A DNA stretch of 64,000 nt from NCBI RefSeq assembly GCF_958979055.1, contig NC_084887.1, forward strand, positions 33,458,620 through 33,522,619, read 5' to 3'. The notes beneath the pieces are model-generated. The model saw only the letters and a list, made by a program, of their open reading frames with translations, was not told where the DNA came from and did not search any database. This stretch comes from Alnus glutinosa (Eukaryota > Streptophyta > Magnoliopsida > Fagales > Betulaceae). This document shows, piece by piece, positions 11,200 to 23,467 of the stretch. The first letter of the stretch is position 1. Each line of letters opens with the position of its first letter. The position numbers and the translations under genes were made by a program.

Positions 11200-11719
11200 C
11201 TCTTGGGATAATCAGACATAGTAAAGTCTTACCATCAGCGTCTAGAATCCCATCATGAATCAGGTTTGGTACGCTCATTTGCAAGGCAAAAACAGCAGCT
11301 GCCACACACCAATACATAACTCCTCTAATTCCCATCTTATTGGCGAGTTCCATGGCCCAACCCAACACCCCATCGGCTACAATACATGTAATGTTTTCAT
11401 CACCATTTGATGCATTGATACCTTTTATGAGCTCCTCAACTCCTCCTGGCATGGTCCGTGACATGACTTCCATTAAGCTGCCCATATTTTTTCCTTCAAT
11501 TTCCAAGCTGTCCGGGATAGACACGAGATTAATGTTTGAATCCATGAGGCTGCGCATGCCCTCCTCAGGCATTGCAGAGACTATACTCTTGTGAATGAAC
11601 TCCGTGTTTACAAATGTGATTTTGAAACCATGTTTTGCCATTTCTCGAGAGAAACGCATTAGGGCGTTCACGGCGCTTTGTGCTGGACATGGTAGGACCA
11701 GAACATGTCCAATGCCCAT
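10092..11719 (-). CDS. UGT83A: UGT-2: UGT83A1-like protein lacking the catalytic His
   Basis: Exon 1 is 11719-11233 and exon 2 is 10963-10092 (donor GATG/GTAAG, acceptor GCAAAG/GATTC), giving 452 residues with no stop. The fold is kept, with a C-terminal domain, a full-length PSPG box ending in Gln and the usual C-terminus NFVKWLK. Two key places differ from the family. PAQGHV reads PAQSAV, so the catalytic base His is Ala. HCGWNS in the PSPG box reads HCGWSS. Asp in CIVADGVLGW remains. UGT-3, the closest paralogue, has the normal PAQGHVNSLMRF and HCGWNS. A TATA box lies upstream and the frame is open, so it may make an inactive or altered protein; it could also be an early pseudogene. The NCAAAG acceptor is weaker than the TTAG of UGT-3. 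Confidence 0.82.
11154..11198. repeat. (AT)n and (AG)n microsatellite in the intron of UGT-2
   Basis: About eight AT units run into about fifteen AG units. On the coding strand this gives a CT-rich intron start just downstream of the exon 1 donor. Confidence 0.9.
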
Positions 11720-11827
11720 GTCTCTCTTGCTCTTTGTTTGCGTGTGTGAAAGAGATAGAGGGGGAGAAAGAGTTCTCGGAAATATTTTTGCACGTTTGGT
11801 ATGAGCTTTTTGAATTTTCCTTGGTGA

Positions 11828-11835
11828 TATTTATA
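11828..11835 (-). promoter_or_regulatory. TATA box of UGT-2
   Basis: On the minus strand CCCTATAAATATCACC lies about 109 bp before the ATG. The matching site in UGT-3 has lost the TATA core. Confidence 0.7.
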
Positions 11836-11881
11836 GGGAGAGCTTGCGCAAGTACATACGGTTTTCTACACATATTTATTT

Positions 11882-11966
11882 TTAAAAATTACCATTAAAT
11901 CTTTGGAGTTTATATGATTTTCTCATATGAGCCTCACAAATTTAATAGTAATTTTTAAAAGTGAAA
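11882..11966. mobile_element. Small MITE-like fold-back
   Basis: AAAAATTACCATTAAAT on the left is matched in inverse by ATTTAATAGTAATTTTT on the right, with GAGCCTCACAAAT in the centre. It resembles the two elements at 38050 and 38268 and is probably of the same family. Confidence 0.6.
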
Positions 11967-12121
11967 GAATGAAAAAAAAGACCGAAAACAATATATAGCT
12001 GGCCCATCTCATTGTAAAGGTTGTTTTCCTTTACTGTATAGGGGAGTGTTCAATAGACTTGCTGGGTTCAAGTGGTACCAACTAGCAAACAGAGACATTA
12101 AACATCACATTCATGCTCCAA

Positions 12122-12285
12122 TGCCCCTTTACGAAGAGTAGTTGTTAGGTAGCAATTCTCCAGAATTTATGAGCCGCAATATGAATTGCTCGGTACCCAT
12201 TTGACTATTGATCAGTATTCTTCAAAATGCTTGAGAATTAGTGACTTACTACCTACCTAACAATTACCCAACGGAAAGGGGCAAC
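12122..12285. mobile_element. MITE with about 40-bp imperfect inverted ends
   Basis: The left end GCCCCTTTACGAAGAGTAG..TTGTTAGGTAG is matched in inverse by CTACCTAACAATTACCCAACGGAAAGGGGC. No coding capacity and no clear target duplication. Confidence 0.65.
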
Positions 12286-12950
12286 GGGCATGGGATCGGC
12301 CGGCTATGGCCACCTAGCTAGCTATAGACGTCGTACATGTTCCTTAATTTACAGCGGCTAATTAGTTACTCAACTTACTTAAACGTGGTCCTCGATCATA
12401 TAAGGATTGAGTACGTTGAGTTATTCAGACTGAGGTATGCTAATGTATTAATCTTTAATGTTAATTAGGAGAAGAGCTTTTCTTAACTAATTAACTAATA
12501 TTGTTCTTTCTGTTATCTTTTAGTTTTTCATATAAGCTTTTGTATTAATTAAGTTATACATCAGAGTGTGAAAACGAAAAAGCTTAGACTGCATTTGTTT
12601 CAATTTCTAAAAAAACAAAAAGACTGCATATGCATGTTTCAACATAAAATGATTTTGATGGGAAACTTTTTTAGTTGAGAATATTTTTAGAGAAAATAAT
12701 ATTTTTTTTATTATTTGGTTGACATCCTGAAAATAATATCTAAAATGTTGTTTATTGTTTTGGTTGGTTCCATTTTTTTTTTCCTCTTTTAACTGAAAAC
12801 TACTCAAAATTATTGTCAATCCCTACCAACTTTTGCTATCAACAATAATTAAAAGAAAAAGAAAACCCTCCAAACCCCATCGTGACAAACTTGTCGTTAT
12901 TGATGGAAAATTATATTATGTTTGCATCAAATATGGAAAATGAGAAAAAC
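12286..12950. other. Spacer, no gene seen
   Basis: AT-rich DNA beyond the UGT-2 promoter. No open frame with a recognisable domain and no further repeat structure that I can support. Confidence 0.4.
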
Positions 12951-12959
12951 TGTGACGAC

Positions 12960-12994
<35 letters not shown>

Positions 12995-13630
12995 CAAACA
13001 TGAACGAGTCATCGCAGTGGCACGACTACGTGTCGCTCAGCCAACATATGTCACATGTCCCATAACATGCACCAGATAATCAGAGTATAACATATATCTA
13101 TCTATGCAGCGAAAAACATAAATCTGAATAGCGGAAATTACAACTTATACATCTATCATAAATTAATTACAACATTGAGCCATTTAACATCTATCTGTTT
13201 GAGTTTTATTAACACAATATTTACATAACAATAATGGCTTAACAAAGAATAAGTGACACAAACGTCACAAGCCATACCAAACCTATAAAATAGTGGACAA
13301 CCCGTGGTCCGACAATTACAATTGTCGCCGCGAGCTTCAGTCATAATATTCCAAGTACACTGCTACCAACCCATCAACTATACCGAAGTACTTGCAGCCA
13401 AAGAAACATCATCTATACGGTTGTGGTGGTATCCACATCCGCATAGGTGAAAGAATGAGTTCACCGCCTTAGCATGAAACATATTAAGACCTTAATGGTA
13501 TAAGACTAACTGAGTTTTCACAAAGAACCAACCCTTATTTTATTTTTAGTCGTGCGAGCACTATATTAGCCACAATTTACCAATAGCTAATGCAGCAAAC
13601 ACCGACTATCCAGAAAACATTTAAAACATA

Positions 13631-15928
13631 GGGAAAACTACAATCTACCCCCCTGATGTTTACACGAATTCGCAATTTTGGTCCTAATGTTTAGATTGCG
13701 TCAATTGCACCCAATATAGTTGCAAAAATTTTCAATCCGCCCCCTTCCGTCCAATTGCTCCGTCTGATGAGACGGAAGTGACCTCACGTGCTGCGCACAT
13801 GCCTTTTTTAGACAAATGTTGACAAAAATGCCCTCATTTAAACGACACCGTTTTGTCCGAAAAACCCCAAAAAAATTCATCAAAACACTTTAGGCCTTCC
13901 CAAACTGTAGGAAATAAACCTGGGACACGTGTCCCTCCTCAGAGCCGTATGATGGTGGTTTGTCGGTGATCGATGGTGTTCGGCGGTTCTGCATGTTTGG
14001 TTCGAAGAGCGTCTTCTTGATCTGGTGCCATTGGTGCTGTCGACCGAGTGTGGTTCTGTGCTTTCGGATGAGTCTATGTTGCTTTCGGACGAGTCTGTTC
14101 TGGAGTCCAAAGCTCTCTTCTAGAATCCCAAATCCTGAAATCTACGTCTTCTCCTCTCCTCCAGCCTGTTGTGGGTTTGCTGTTTAGATAGCTGATTTGC
14201 AGCGACAAATCTGGTTGTGCCGGGAATAACTCCATCTTCTACTATTGTTATTGTCGACGATGCGGTACTCATGCATGATCCAATTGGTTTTGATCCCTTT
14301 AGGAGGCTTCCCGCCGTAAAACACCAGCACCTTCTTAACACCAACCTTCTGGGGGTGAAGATTACGGGCTCCACGTGCTTGAAGAAGCCAAAATGACTAC
14401 TCTACCCTCCTTTCACGTCCAGCCTCTCTTCACTTTCAAGAGAAAAGAACAAAAATAAAACTAAATGCGAAAACACGTCGGCTACCCAGGTCATTGTGAA
14501 AATCTCAAAATCCCATGTATCTCGGTTTGGTGTCCTTTCTTCGAGAAAATCGTGTGAGCTTTTGCTGCACACTCCTAAAGGAAAAGGCACAGTTGTATCT
14601 CGGTCCCTTACTCCCTTTCACGTGCATGTCTGGTTCCATAATAGAGGCTCTGTTCTCCTCTGTTTTAACAAACAAAAACAGAGGCCACAACACGAGCATG
14701 ACTTTCATGCTTCAAGCTACTATCAAAAACTAACACTTACAACACCCTTTTTTTTACAGTTTCAACATCAAAATTTGAAAGCTACATGTAACTTTTGCTA
14801 ATAAATTGTCAAATAGCTTTAGCTCATTATTGAGAAAGACCCAGATCAACAAATGAACAAAATGAATCCAGAGAAGCAGAGCTTGAAGCAAAAAGCAGAG
14901 AGAGATTGAGAAAGGAATAACAAACTAAATGTCGTTTTTTTATAAGAGCTATAATAAAAAAGAGAAGGGGAGAGAGGGAGTGAGAAAGATACAGTGAATA
15001 GCATGCGTGGGCAGTGCCAAAGTAGGAAAGTGGAGCACCAAATATGCACGCACACCTAGCATGGGCACCAATCAAAAGAGACACGATTCTTTCCTTGTCC
15101 AAAGGGTATGCATGCAACACACGTTTCTTCTCACAAAATTCTTTCCATAAAGAGCACCGACACATGCATGTCTTGACCTGGAGACTTCTTGCACCGCAAG
15201 CTATAAAGACAGGATTTTTTCTCATGATTTGGCAGTGCATTAAAACAGGAATTAAGCAAGAGTCTGAAAACACGTTTGTTTCCATAATAAGCCAGCACAG
15301 AGGTTTGTTCACAATGGCATGGCAGAAAAGTTAGTCAGGATCACTCTCCATCTCTGGTCAGGGCCTAACCAAGCGGTGGTCAGGTCTCTAAACGAGCTTG
15401 CATTGATTTGTTTAGATGCAGTGGGTGCCATTAACAGATTTTTGGGTGACTTACTCCATTCCCTGAGGTATGGGTCGGAGAGGTTTTTGGGCACGGTGCA
15501 AGTTTTGGACTTGCTGGTTCTGTGGGTCAATTTTCGGTGTAGAGAATGACTGGTTTGCCGGTGGATAGGATTGTGGTGGAACCCAACCAGCAACCGTTGA
15601 ATAAGAGCATGCAATGGTTAGTTTCAGAGACGAAGAAGACGACGATGACGTGGACATGCATGGACGAGTTTCATTTTGATGGTGTTTTACACTAAACGCT
15701 GCCGTTTAAATAAGGGCATTTTTTAGGGTATTTGCGTCCGGTTATCTGCATATATGTCACATGCCGCGCACGTGGGTCCATTTCCGTCTCATCAGACAAA
15801 GCAATTGGACGGAAGGGGGCGGATTGAAAATTTTTGCAACTTTATTGGGTGCAATTGACGCAATCTAAACATTGGGACTAAAATTGCAAATTCGTGTAAA
15901 CATCAGGGGGGTAGATTGCAGTTTTTCC
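13631..15928. mobile_element. Non-autonomous MULE (Pack-MULE), 2.3 kb
   Basis: The left end is GGGAAAACTACAATCTACCC and the right end is its inverse. The inverted repeats extend roughly 220 bp, to about 13854 and from about 15694. The flanking 9-bp direct repeats TAAAACATA lie at 13622-13630 and 15929-15937. The ends match those of the autonomous MULE at 49706, including the inner stem TCCGTCT-GATG-AGACGGA. The interior has no transposase and includes a NAC-domain fragment plus unrecognised DNA at 13900-14110 and 14400-15690. Confidence 0.9.
14215..14365 (-). pseudogene. Captured NAC transcription factor fragment
   Basis: On the minus strand the frame reads [13 protein letters not shown] and then [17 protein letters not shown], which is subdomain D/E of the plant NAC DNA-binding domain. 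Just upstream, PVIFTP in another frame fits the usual DKPVI.. stretch, so one shift separates them. Nothing before or after completes the domain, and no NAC gene is present nearby. It is a gene fragment carried by the Pack-MULE and is unlikely to make a working transcription factor. The source gene is presumably elsewhere in the genome. Confidence 0.85.
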
Positions 15929-16605
15929 TAAAACATATTATATAGCTGTGAACATATGTAGAAGTTCCAGTCATCCCTCTTTGAAAGTTTCTACATATAG
16001 ACCTCTCTATAATAATACTTTTCATCGGTCGCTCAGACATATGTGCATACGATCACTCCATCACAGATATCACGCATACACATAGGTCATAAGCAAGGAA
16101 CATGGCATCTTACTCTTCCATACTAGGATAACATCCGTCAACAAAACACTCGCAACACCATCTCTAATCGTATTTCAGCTTCGTGCCTTGAACGTCAGTA
16201 GATCATGAGAGCACTAGAGCTAAACTCAATCATGATAACACGTCTTTCCTGAAGAACAATAACAGTCAACCTTCCTACTCATAGACATGCCATTACTCGC
16301 ACCTGGGCAATCATGTATCCATGTACTTTCAAGTTCAATGTATGATCTTAACACATGACTATCCGATAGAAATATACATAAGATCTTTTTCATGAAGACT
16401 CTTATGCATACCAATACGTCTAGTAAAACTACTCATAGCATAAAAACACCACTTATAAAACAATGCTCTACATGATATGCATGACTGGGTCTATTGGGGC
16501 TTCGGTCCCCCACGATGTTGATAACGGCTGTTTAACTGTGTATACTGCTGCTTTACTGCTGTACTGCTGTTGATGTATGCTCTATACTATATGTTCTATG
16601 CTTTG

Positions 16606-17198
16606 TGCTAGGCCCAACCCGAGAATCCGGCCCATCACATACACCCGACCAAGGCCCAATAATCCACAAATTAACTCATCGGAGGCCTAGTCCCGCCATT
16701 TCGGGCCCGATCCGATTCAACCGAACCGACCCGGGTGCACCCTGACTCCATCATCCGCAGACATCCTAAGACTACCCGAGATTTAAGGATGTGACGCACG
16801 ACCCCAAGTCAGATCATGGGTCGTGACGTCACCAGCAGTTTAGCACACCATCCATGAAGGATCGTGCCTCTGATCTCAATTCTGTGAACCCGAGATATCC
16901 GCATAACCGAAGCCATGTCTCCATGTAACTGCCGATCCCCGTGGATGCAGGGGGACAATAACTGCTCCTCAACCTCTATAAATACAAGAACCTCTTCTGA
17001 TGTTAAGGTAGAGGCTAATCAATCTTTTTGGCATTATTTTGCACATTTATTCTCAGAACCATACACTCACTTAAGCATCGGAGCGGGGTTGTCGGAACCC
17101 CCCAACGCAGCCTTATTTTTCAGGTGGACCAGGAACTACCAGGAGCAACCTAGACAAACATCTGATCGACACGTCACCTACCGAAAACTGTCTCAACA
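16606..17198 (+). repeat. 5' LTR of the Tat element (outer end missing)
   Basis: It matches 27094-27683 of the 3' LTR and ends CTCAACA. A TATA-like CTATAAATACA lies near 16976. Next to it, TTTGGCGCCGTCTGTGGG (about 17200) is the usual primer-binding region of this group. Confidence 0.9.
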
Positions 17199-17260
17199 GT
17201 TTGGCGCCGTCTGTGGGAACGACTTGTATCATTTTCCTAAAAAAAAAAAAAATCCCGTTA

Positions 17261-18845
17261 TGGTGAATACTAGATCAGAAACCAACAGAGTGCCCCGGGA
17301 TGACCGAAATGCCCGAGACGAAGGAAACTCTAACGATCCCCAATTCACTCGCTTGAATGAAAGAATGGAGCAGATGGCCAAGAGCATCGAGGATTTGGCC
17401 ACTATGAATGCTGTCCTCCAGGCCCGAGTTCCAGAACTTCATCGAACTGTCACTGACCTAGGAAACCGAGAGAAAGGCAGCCGGGTCGAAGGCTCTGGGG
17501 AGCCGAACAAAGAAGAAGAAGTCCCAGGAAACCCTCCCCCTGCTCAACCTGAGGCGGCAAGGGCGGTACAAGGCATGATCGCCCGATTGGAACAAAGATG
17601 CAATGTTCTGACCGCAGCTATTCAACGGAACGATAAGGGGAAAGCTTCCCTGGTAGAAAACCTTTTGCAGAAGACCACCTCTCCATTCACCGAGGAGGTG
17701 GAAAATATTTGCCTTCCCGAGAAGTTCAAAGTCCCAGAGATCCCATTTTATACGGGCCTTGAAGATCCCGTGGAGCACCTAGATAATTTTAGAGCCCACA
17801 TGGATCTCCATCAAACACCCGAGATGGTGGCCTACCGAGCATTCCCTCTGACCCTCTCGGGCAATGCCCACGATTGGTTCAGGAGCCTCCCGCCAAATTC
17901 CATTCGTCATTTCGAGGACCTCGGTAGGATGTTCCTGACGCAGTTTATGGCCAGAAGGGTCAGAAGAAAGCCGTCCGGATCCTTGATGTCATTGCACCAG
18001 GGACCGAGGAATCCCTCAGAGATTTCTTTATGAGGTTCAACTAGGCTAGACTTGAAGCCGAAGTAGCAACTGATGATTTCATCTACGGAGCTCTCTTTCA
18101 GGGAATCCGAAAAGATGGAGCCCTAATGGCTGATATAGCCCGGAAGCCCCCTCAGAATTTAGATGGCTTTATGAGTAAAGTCGAGAAGTGCATTAACCAG
18201 GAGGAGACACTCCGAGCTCTATTGGGACCCGAGCAAACTCGCCTATCCACCTCCAGGAATCCAAAAAATAAGAATCTTCGGAAGGAAGAACGGAAGCGGG
18301 TTCCAGAAGAAGAGGCTAGGCCAAAGCGGGATCAGGAGTCCCTAAGAGGTCACAACTGGACACCCCTCAATGCACCCATTATGGATGTTCTCCTGGAGAT
18401 AAAGCGAGACCCGATGTACCGAAAACCCAGACCGGTGCTCGCAAATCCGCATTCACGATACGCCGACCAGTATTGTGCGTTTCATGATACTACCGGGCAT
18501 CGCACAGGCATATCCTTGAGACTTCTGATTGAACGCTTCATAGAAAACGGAAAACTTGTCTGTTTCCTTGCAGATCAGAGAATTCAGCAAGACCCGGAGC
18601 ACGGCAATCGCCCTCATCAGAATCGGTTCCATCAGGATCAAAACAATCCCCGAGATGATGGAGGAAGAAATCAAGAAAGGGGAAGGGAATCGGAACGCAA
18701 GCCAAACCCTCGGGCTGCACGAGAAAGAAGTAGGAGCCGAGCCAGACCAGTACGGCAGGAAAACCTTCCAGAGATACAGACGATTTCGGGGGGTTTCGGA
18801 GGAGGCAGAAAGTCTAGCTCAGCGCGGAAGGCATATGCAAGGTAG
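17261..18845 (+). pseudogene. gag region of the Tat element
   Basis: The region opens MVNTRSETNRVPRDDRN. It carries the plant retrotransposon gag signature EIPFYTGLEDPVEHLDNF followed by AYRAFPLTLSGNAHDWF, and later a basic, charged nucleocapsid-like tail. It is fossil and broken. Confidence 0.88.
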
Positions 18846-18869
18846 CTACGGGATTTTGAGGTATACTCG

Positions 18870-21800
18870 GTGCAGAAACCTCCAAAGTCCCAAAAACGAG
18901 ATGCACAAGTGATCGGGTTCTCGGATGATGATTACGCAGGGGTATCTCTCCCACATACCGACGCTCTGGTGCTGAGTCTGGCCATAGCCAACCACAAAAT
19001 ACACCGCATTTTGGTTGACACAGGAAGCTCGGCTGACATCCTTTACAGGTTAGCCTTCGAGCAAATGAAGATTGATCGAAGTAAGGTGATCCCGGTGAGA
19101 CATTCGCTTGTGGGATTCACAGGAGAGCAAGTGCTCCCACTCGGGTCCATCGAGCTTCCGGTCACAGCAGGAATGTACCCGAGGCAGAGGACGGTGATGG
19201 TTCGGTTCTTAATAATCGACCGACCATCGGCCTACAACGCCATCCTCGGGAGAACAGCTCTCAATGAATTTAGGGCTGTGACCTCAACCCCTCACCTGAG
19301 CATGAAATTCCCTACCGAAGAAGGAGTCGGTGTCGAAAAAGGAGACCAGAGGATGGCCCGAGAATGTTATAATACAAGTTTGAAGAAGCTCCCGGAAGCC
19401 ACGAGACTCGGAGAGAAGAAAAAGGACGAAGAAAAATAGCAATCACCGATGGGGGAGCCGGTCGAGGAATTGGAAGATTTCGAGCTCGGTGACTCGAAGA
19501 AGAAGGTCTATGTAGGCGTGCAGCTTCCCCCTGAAATAAAGGAAGCCTTGATGGCATTCCTCAGAAAAAACAAAGATGTGTTCGCATGGAGCCACGAGGA
19601 CATGCCGGGAATACCCCCATCCGTAATAGCCCACAAGCTAATGGTTGATCCAAGCCATTGACAGGTGAAACAACGAAGAAGGACTTTCGCACCGAAACGG
19701 AACCAGGCCACATCCGAGGAAGTACACAAACTTCTGCGGGCCGGGTTTATCTGAGAAGTAAACTACCCGGAGTGGTTGGCCAACGTGGTTTTAGTCAAGA
19801 AAGCCACTGGGAAGTGGAGAATGTGTGTTGATTTCACCGATCTCAACAAAGCATGTCCCAAGGATAGTTTCCCATTACCCCGGATCGATCTCCTTGTAGA
19901 CTCTACATCCGGTCATGAACTTTTAACGTTCATGGACGCCTTCTCAGGGTACAACCAAATTCACATGGATGAAGCTGACCAAGAAAAAACGTCGTTCATT
20001 ACTGACAGAGGTTTATACTGCTACAAAATGATGCTGTTTGGTCTAAAGAACGCCGGGGCTACGTACCAGAGGCTCGTCAACAAAATGTTCCGAAATCAGA
20101 TCGGACGAAATGTGGAAGTCTATGTTGACGACATGCTCGTCAAAAGCACACGAGCCGCCGGCCATATAGCCGACCTGGGGGAAACCTTCGAGACATTAAG
20201 GAGTCACAAGATGAAGCTCAACCCGGCCAAATGTGCTTTCGGCGTTTCCTCCGGAAAATTCTTGGGATTCATGGTGTCGCAAAGAGGAATCGAGGCGAAT
20301 CCCGAGCAGGTAAGTGTTGTCCTCGGTATGCAACCTCCCCGGACCACCAAGCAACTGCAACAGCTGACCGGGAGAATAGCAGCCCTTAACCGGTTCATCT
20401 CCCGGTCCACCGACAAATGTCTCCCATTCTTCAAGATTTTGAGAAAAGCCTTCGTGTGGAGTAGTGAGTGCGAGGAAACCTTCAAGAAGTTAAAAGAGTA
20501 TTTGACTAACCCACCGCTATTGAGCAGCCCCGAGGAAGGAGAAATCTTGTATCTCTACCTCGTAGTATCACCCTCGGCAGTCAGTTCAGCTTTGGTCCGA
20601 GAAGACTCAGGCATTCAAAAACCGGTTTATTTCACCAGCAAAGCACTCCATGGAGCCGAGGAGAGGTATCCTCGGATCGAAAAATTGGCCTTCGCCTTAA
20701 TAATCTCGGCCTGAAGACTAAGGCCATATTTCCAGGCACATGCTATACGAGTGTTAACCAAGCATCCGCTGAAGAAAATATTACAAAAACCGGATCTTTT
20801 CGGGAGGTTGGTAAATTGGTCGGTAGAGCTGGGGCAGTTTGACATAGAATTCCACCCTCGTACTTCTATCAAGGGTCAGGCGTTAACCGATTTTCTACTA
20901 GAGTTTAGCAATACACCCGAAAGCGAAGAACTGCCCGAGAAGGAAACATGGGTAGCATATGTAGACGGTTCTTCGGCCAACCAGAAGAACGGAGTCGGTG
21001 TCACGTTGGCAAGCCCGGATGGAGAAACTTTTCAATATGCAATCAAACTGGATTTTGTGACCACCAATAATGAAGCCAAGTATGAAGCACTTTTGTCTGA
21101 GCTTTCAATAGCTCGGGAAATGGGAGCAAGGAACATAGAGATCAGAAGCGACTCTCAGGTGGTAGTCAGCCATGTGCAGGGATCGGCCGAGGCACAAGGC
21201 GAAAAGATGATTCAATATCTCGATAAGGTACGCAAATGCCAATCTAACTTTGACAGAACCGCCGTAACCAAAGTTCCTCGGGAAGAGAATGCCCGAGCTT
21301 ATGCTCTTTCCAAAATGGGTTCCGGTACCGGGCCCGTCGTCAGAACATCCACACGGGGGGTGGTGATACAGACCGAGCCTTCAATCCTTCCAAAACTCGA
21401 CATGATGGAAATTGAAGAAGGATCAGACGAACCCGAGTGGGCTACTGACGTCATTCAGTACCTCCGCAACGGTTCCCTACCCGAAGAGAAGCTGCGAGCT
21501 CGGAAGGTAAAAATGCATTCAGCCCGGTACGTGCTTATCGGAGGATCACTTTATCGAAGAGGATATACCGAGCCACTTCTGAAGTGTCTTAAAAGTTCCG
21601 AGGCGGAATACATACTAAAGGAAATACACGAAGGGGTCTGCGGGAACCATTCCGGCTCTCGGATGTTGGCACACAAAGCAATGAGAGCCGGATACTACTG
21701 GCCAACAATGAATAAGGATTCAGTCAAACTCGTCCGAAAGTGCGACAAATGTCAGAGGTTTGCCTGGGTGATGAAGCAACCCCCTGAAAAACTAAGCCCT

Positions 21801-22553
21801 ATCACTTCGCCATGGCCATTCGCAAAATGGGGGGTCGACATAGTCGGGCCTATGCCACCGGGAAAAGGTGGGCGGAAATTCCTTCTTGTCGTGGTAGACT
21901 ACTTCATCAAGTGGGCTGAAGCTGAGGCACTCGCCACTATCACTACCGCCAACGTAGTAAAATTTCTCTGGAATTCAGTCATATGTCGATTTGGTATCCC
22001 ACACGCTTTTGTTACCGACAACGGAAAACAGTTCGACTGTGGACCGTTTCGAAAATGGTGTGCCGAACTCCGTATCAGAAATTATTACTCAACCCCAATA
22101 TATCCACCAGCGAATGGACAAGTGGAAGCTACGAACAAGACTCTTCTCAGAACACTAAAGAAGAAGCTCGGCAGAAAGAAAGGAGCTTGGGCCGAATATG
22201 TACCCGAGGTACTTTGGGCCTACCGTACCACGACACGCACTCCCACCGAGGCTACTTCTTTCTCTTTAACTTACGGTTCGGAGGCAATTATCCCTGCCGA
22301 AGTCAGATCACCCAGCTTCCGAGTAACACACTACAATCCGGGACTCAACGACGAAGGAATCAAGCTCAATCTGGATTTGCTACAAGAAAGAAGAGATGAA
22401 GCGCAGGTAACATGGGCTGCGTACCAAGACCGAGCTGCCCGTTACTTCAACAAAAAAGTAAGCCCACGAAAGTTTCAACTCGGAGATTGGGTTCTGAGAA
22501 AAGTAAACCCGATCACCAAAGATCCAATCGAGGGAAAGCTCGGAGCAAAATAG
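18870..22553 (+). pseudogene. pol region of the Tat element (PR-RT-RH-aRH-INT)
   Basis: Protease is marked by LVDTGSSADILY (about 19010), reverse transcriptase by DFTDLNKACPKDSFPLPRID and YVDDMLVKS (about 19830-20150), and the second RNase H by VAYVDGSSA and NNEAKYEALL (about 20950-21100). Integrase shows an HHCC-type stretch with KCDKCQRFA, the core WGVDIVGPMP and DNGKQFD, and a C-terminal part (about 21600-22553). Fossil and broken. Confidence 0.92.
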
Positions 22554-22761
22554 GAAGGCCCATACAGAGTTATACGATGCCACGACAAAGAGGCATACTA
22601 TTTGATTGATACGACCGGCAAAGAATTACCGAGAGCCTGGAACGCCGAGCATTTGAAGAAGTATTTTATGTGAATTGCTTGTACTATGTTTACTGTTGTT
22701 ACCAAGTTGACACCGACAATGCATTTTTATGGTTATTCTTAGTTCAATTCAAAGCATGGAG

Positions 22762-23190
22762 TCTAGTTCAAATCAAACCAGACCAGGTCAAATCAAAGCG
22801 TTGCTCCCTCGGTTCGAAATACAACCAACCGGAGCACGCACCAGTCATATCCTCAATAGTGACTCGGGCAAATCACCAAATTTGTCTAAAGTCGGTAAGG
22901 AATGACTCGGTTCAAATCAAACCAGACCAGATCAAATCAAAGCGTTGCTCCCTCGGTTCGAAATACAACTGACCGGAGCACGCACCGGTCATATCCTCAA
23001 TAGTGACTCGGACAAATCACCAAATTTGTCTAAAGTCAGTAAGGAATGACTCGGTTCAAATCAAACCAGACCAGATCAAATCAAAGTATTGCTCCCTCGG
23101 TTCGAAATACAACCGACCGGAGCACGCACCGGTCATATCCTCAATAGTGACTCGGACAAATCACCAAATTTGTCTAGCCATTAAGGAATG
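22762..23190. repeat. Tandem repeat of about 143 bp, three units, in the Tat element
   Basis: Units start near 22762, 22908 and 23052. Each contains AAATCAAACCAGACCAG, TTGCTCCCTCGGTTCGAAAT and CATATCCTCAATAGTGACTC. A second array of about 57-bp units with AACAAAAGTTTATGCAAGC follows at 23225-23360. Subrepeats between integrase and the 3' LTR are common in Tat elements. Confidence 0.85.
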
Positions 23191-23467
23191 TCTCGGTTCA
23201 AATCAAGCCAGACCAAATCAAATACAACCCGGTGGCACAAGCGGAACAAAAGTTTATGCAAGCACATCAAACAACTTGGTAGCACAAGCAGAACAAAAGT
23301 TTATGCAAGCACATCAAACAACTCGGTAGTACAAGCAAAACAAAAGCTTAGGCGAACACATCAAAACACCAAAGTATAAAAACTAATTCCATTCCCATAT
23401 TAACTTGGTTACATACGTTTAGTATTCAGTTCAAAATACAACTGAATCAAAAGGAAAATATATAAAT

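Larger units (their letters stand above)
12951..16605 (-). mobile_element. LTR-type remnant, diverged third copy, with a Pack-MULE inside
   Basis: It opens TGTGACGACCC plus a T run, and follows 3167 onward in order: CAGTGGCACGACTAC, GTCGCTCAG, GATAATC, the run near CATCCGCATAGGTG, and CTTATGCATACCAATACGTCTAG. It is interrupted at 13631-15928 by a Pack-MULE with a clean 9-bp duplication. It stops near 16605 where the Tat-type LTR begins. It is older than the other two copies and carries no genes of its own. Confidence 0.6.

Noticed and set aside
6690-11719. Metabolic gene cluster with several enzyme classes
   Set aside because: Only UGT paralogues are present; no P450, terpene synthase, acyltransferase or other pathway gene lies in the window.
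14496-15650. Further captured genes in the Pack-MULE
   Set aside because: Several frames of 60-160 codons exist on both strands, but none shows a domain or splice pattern I can name.
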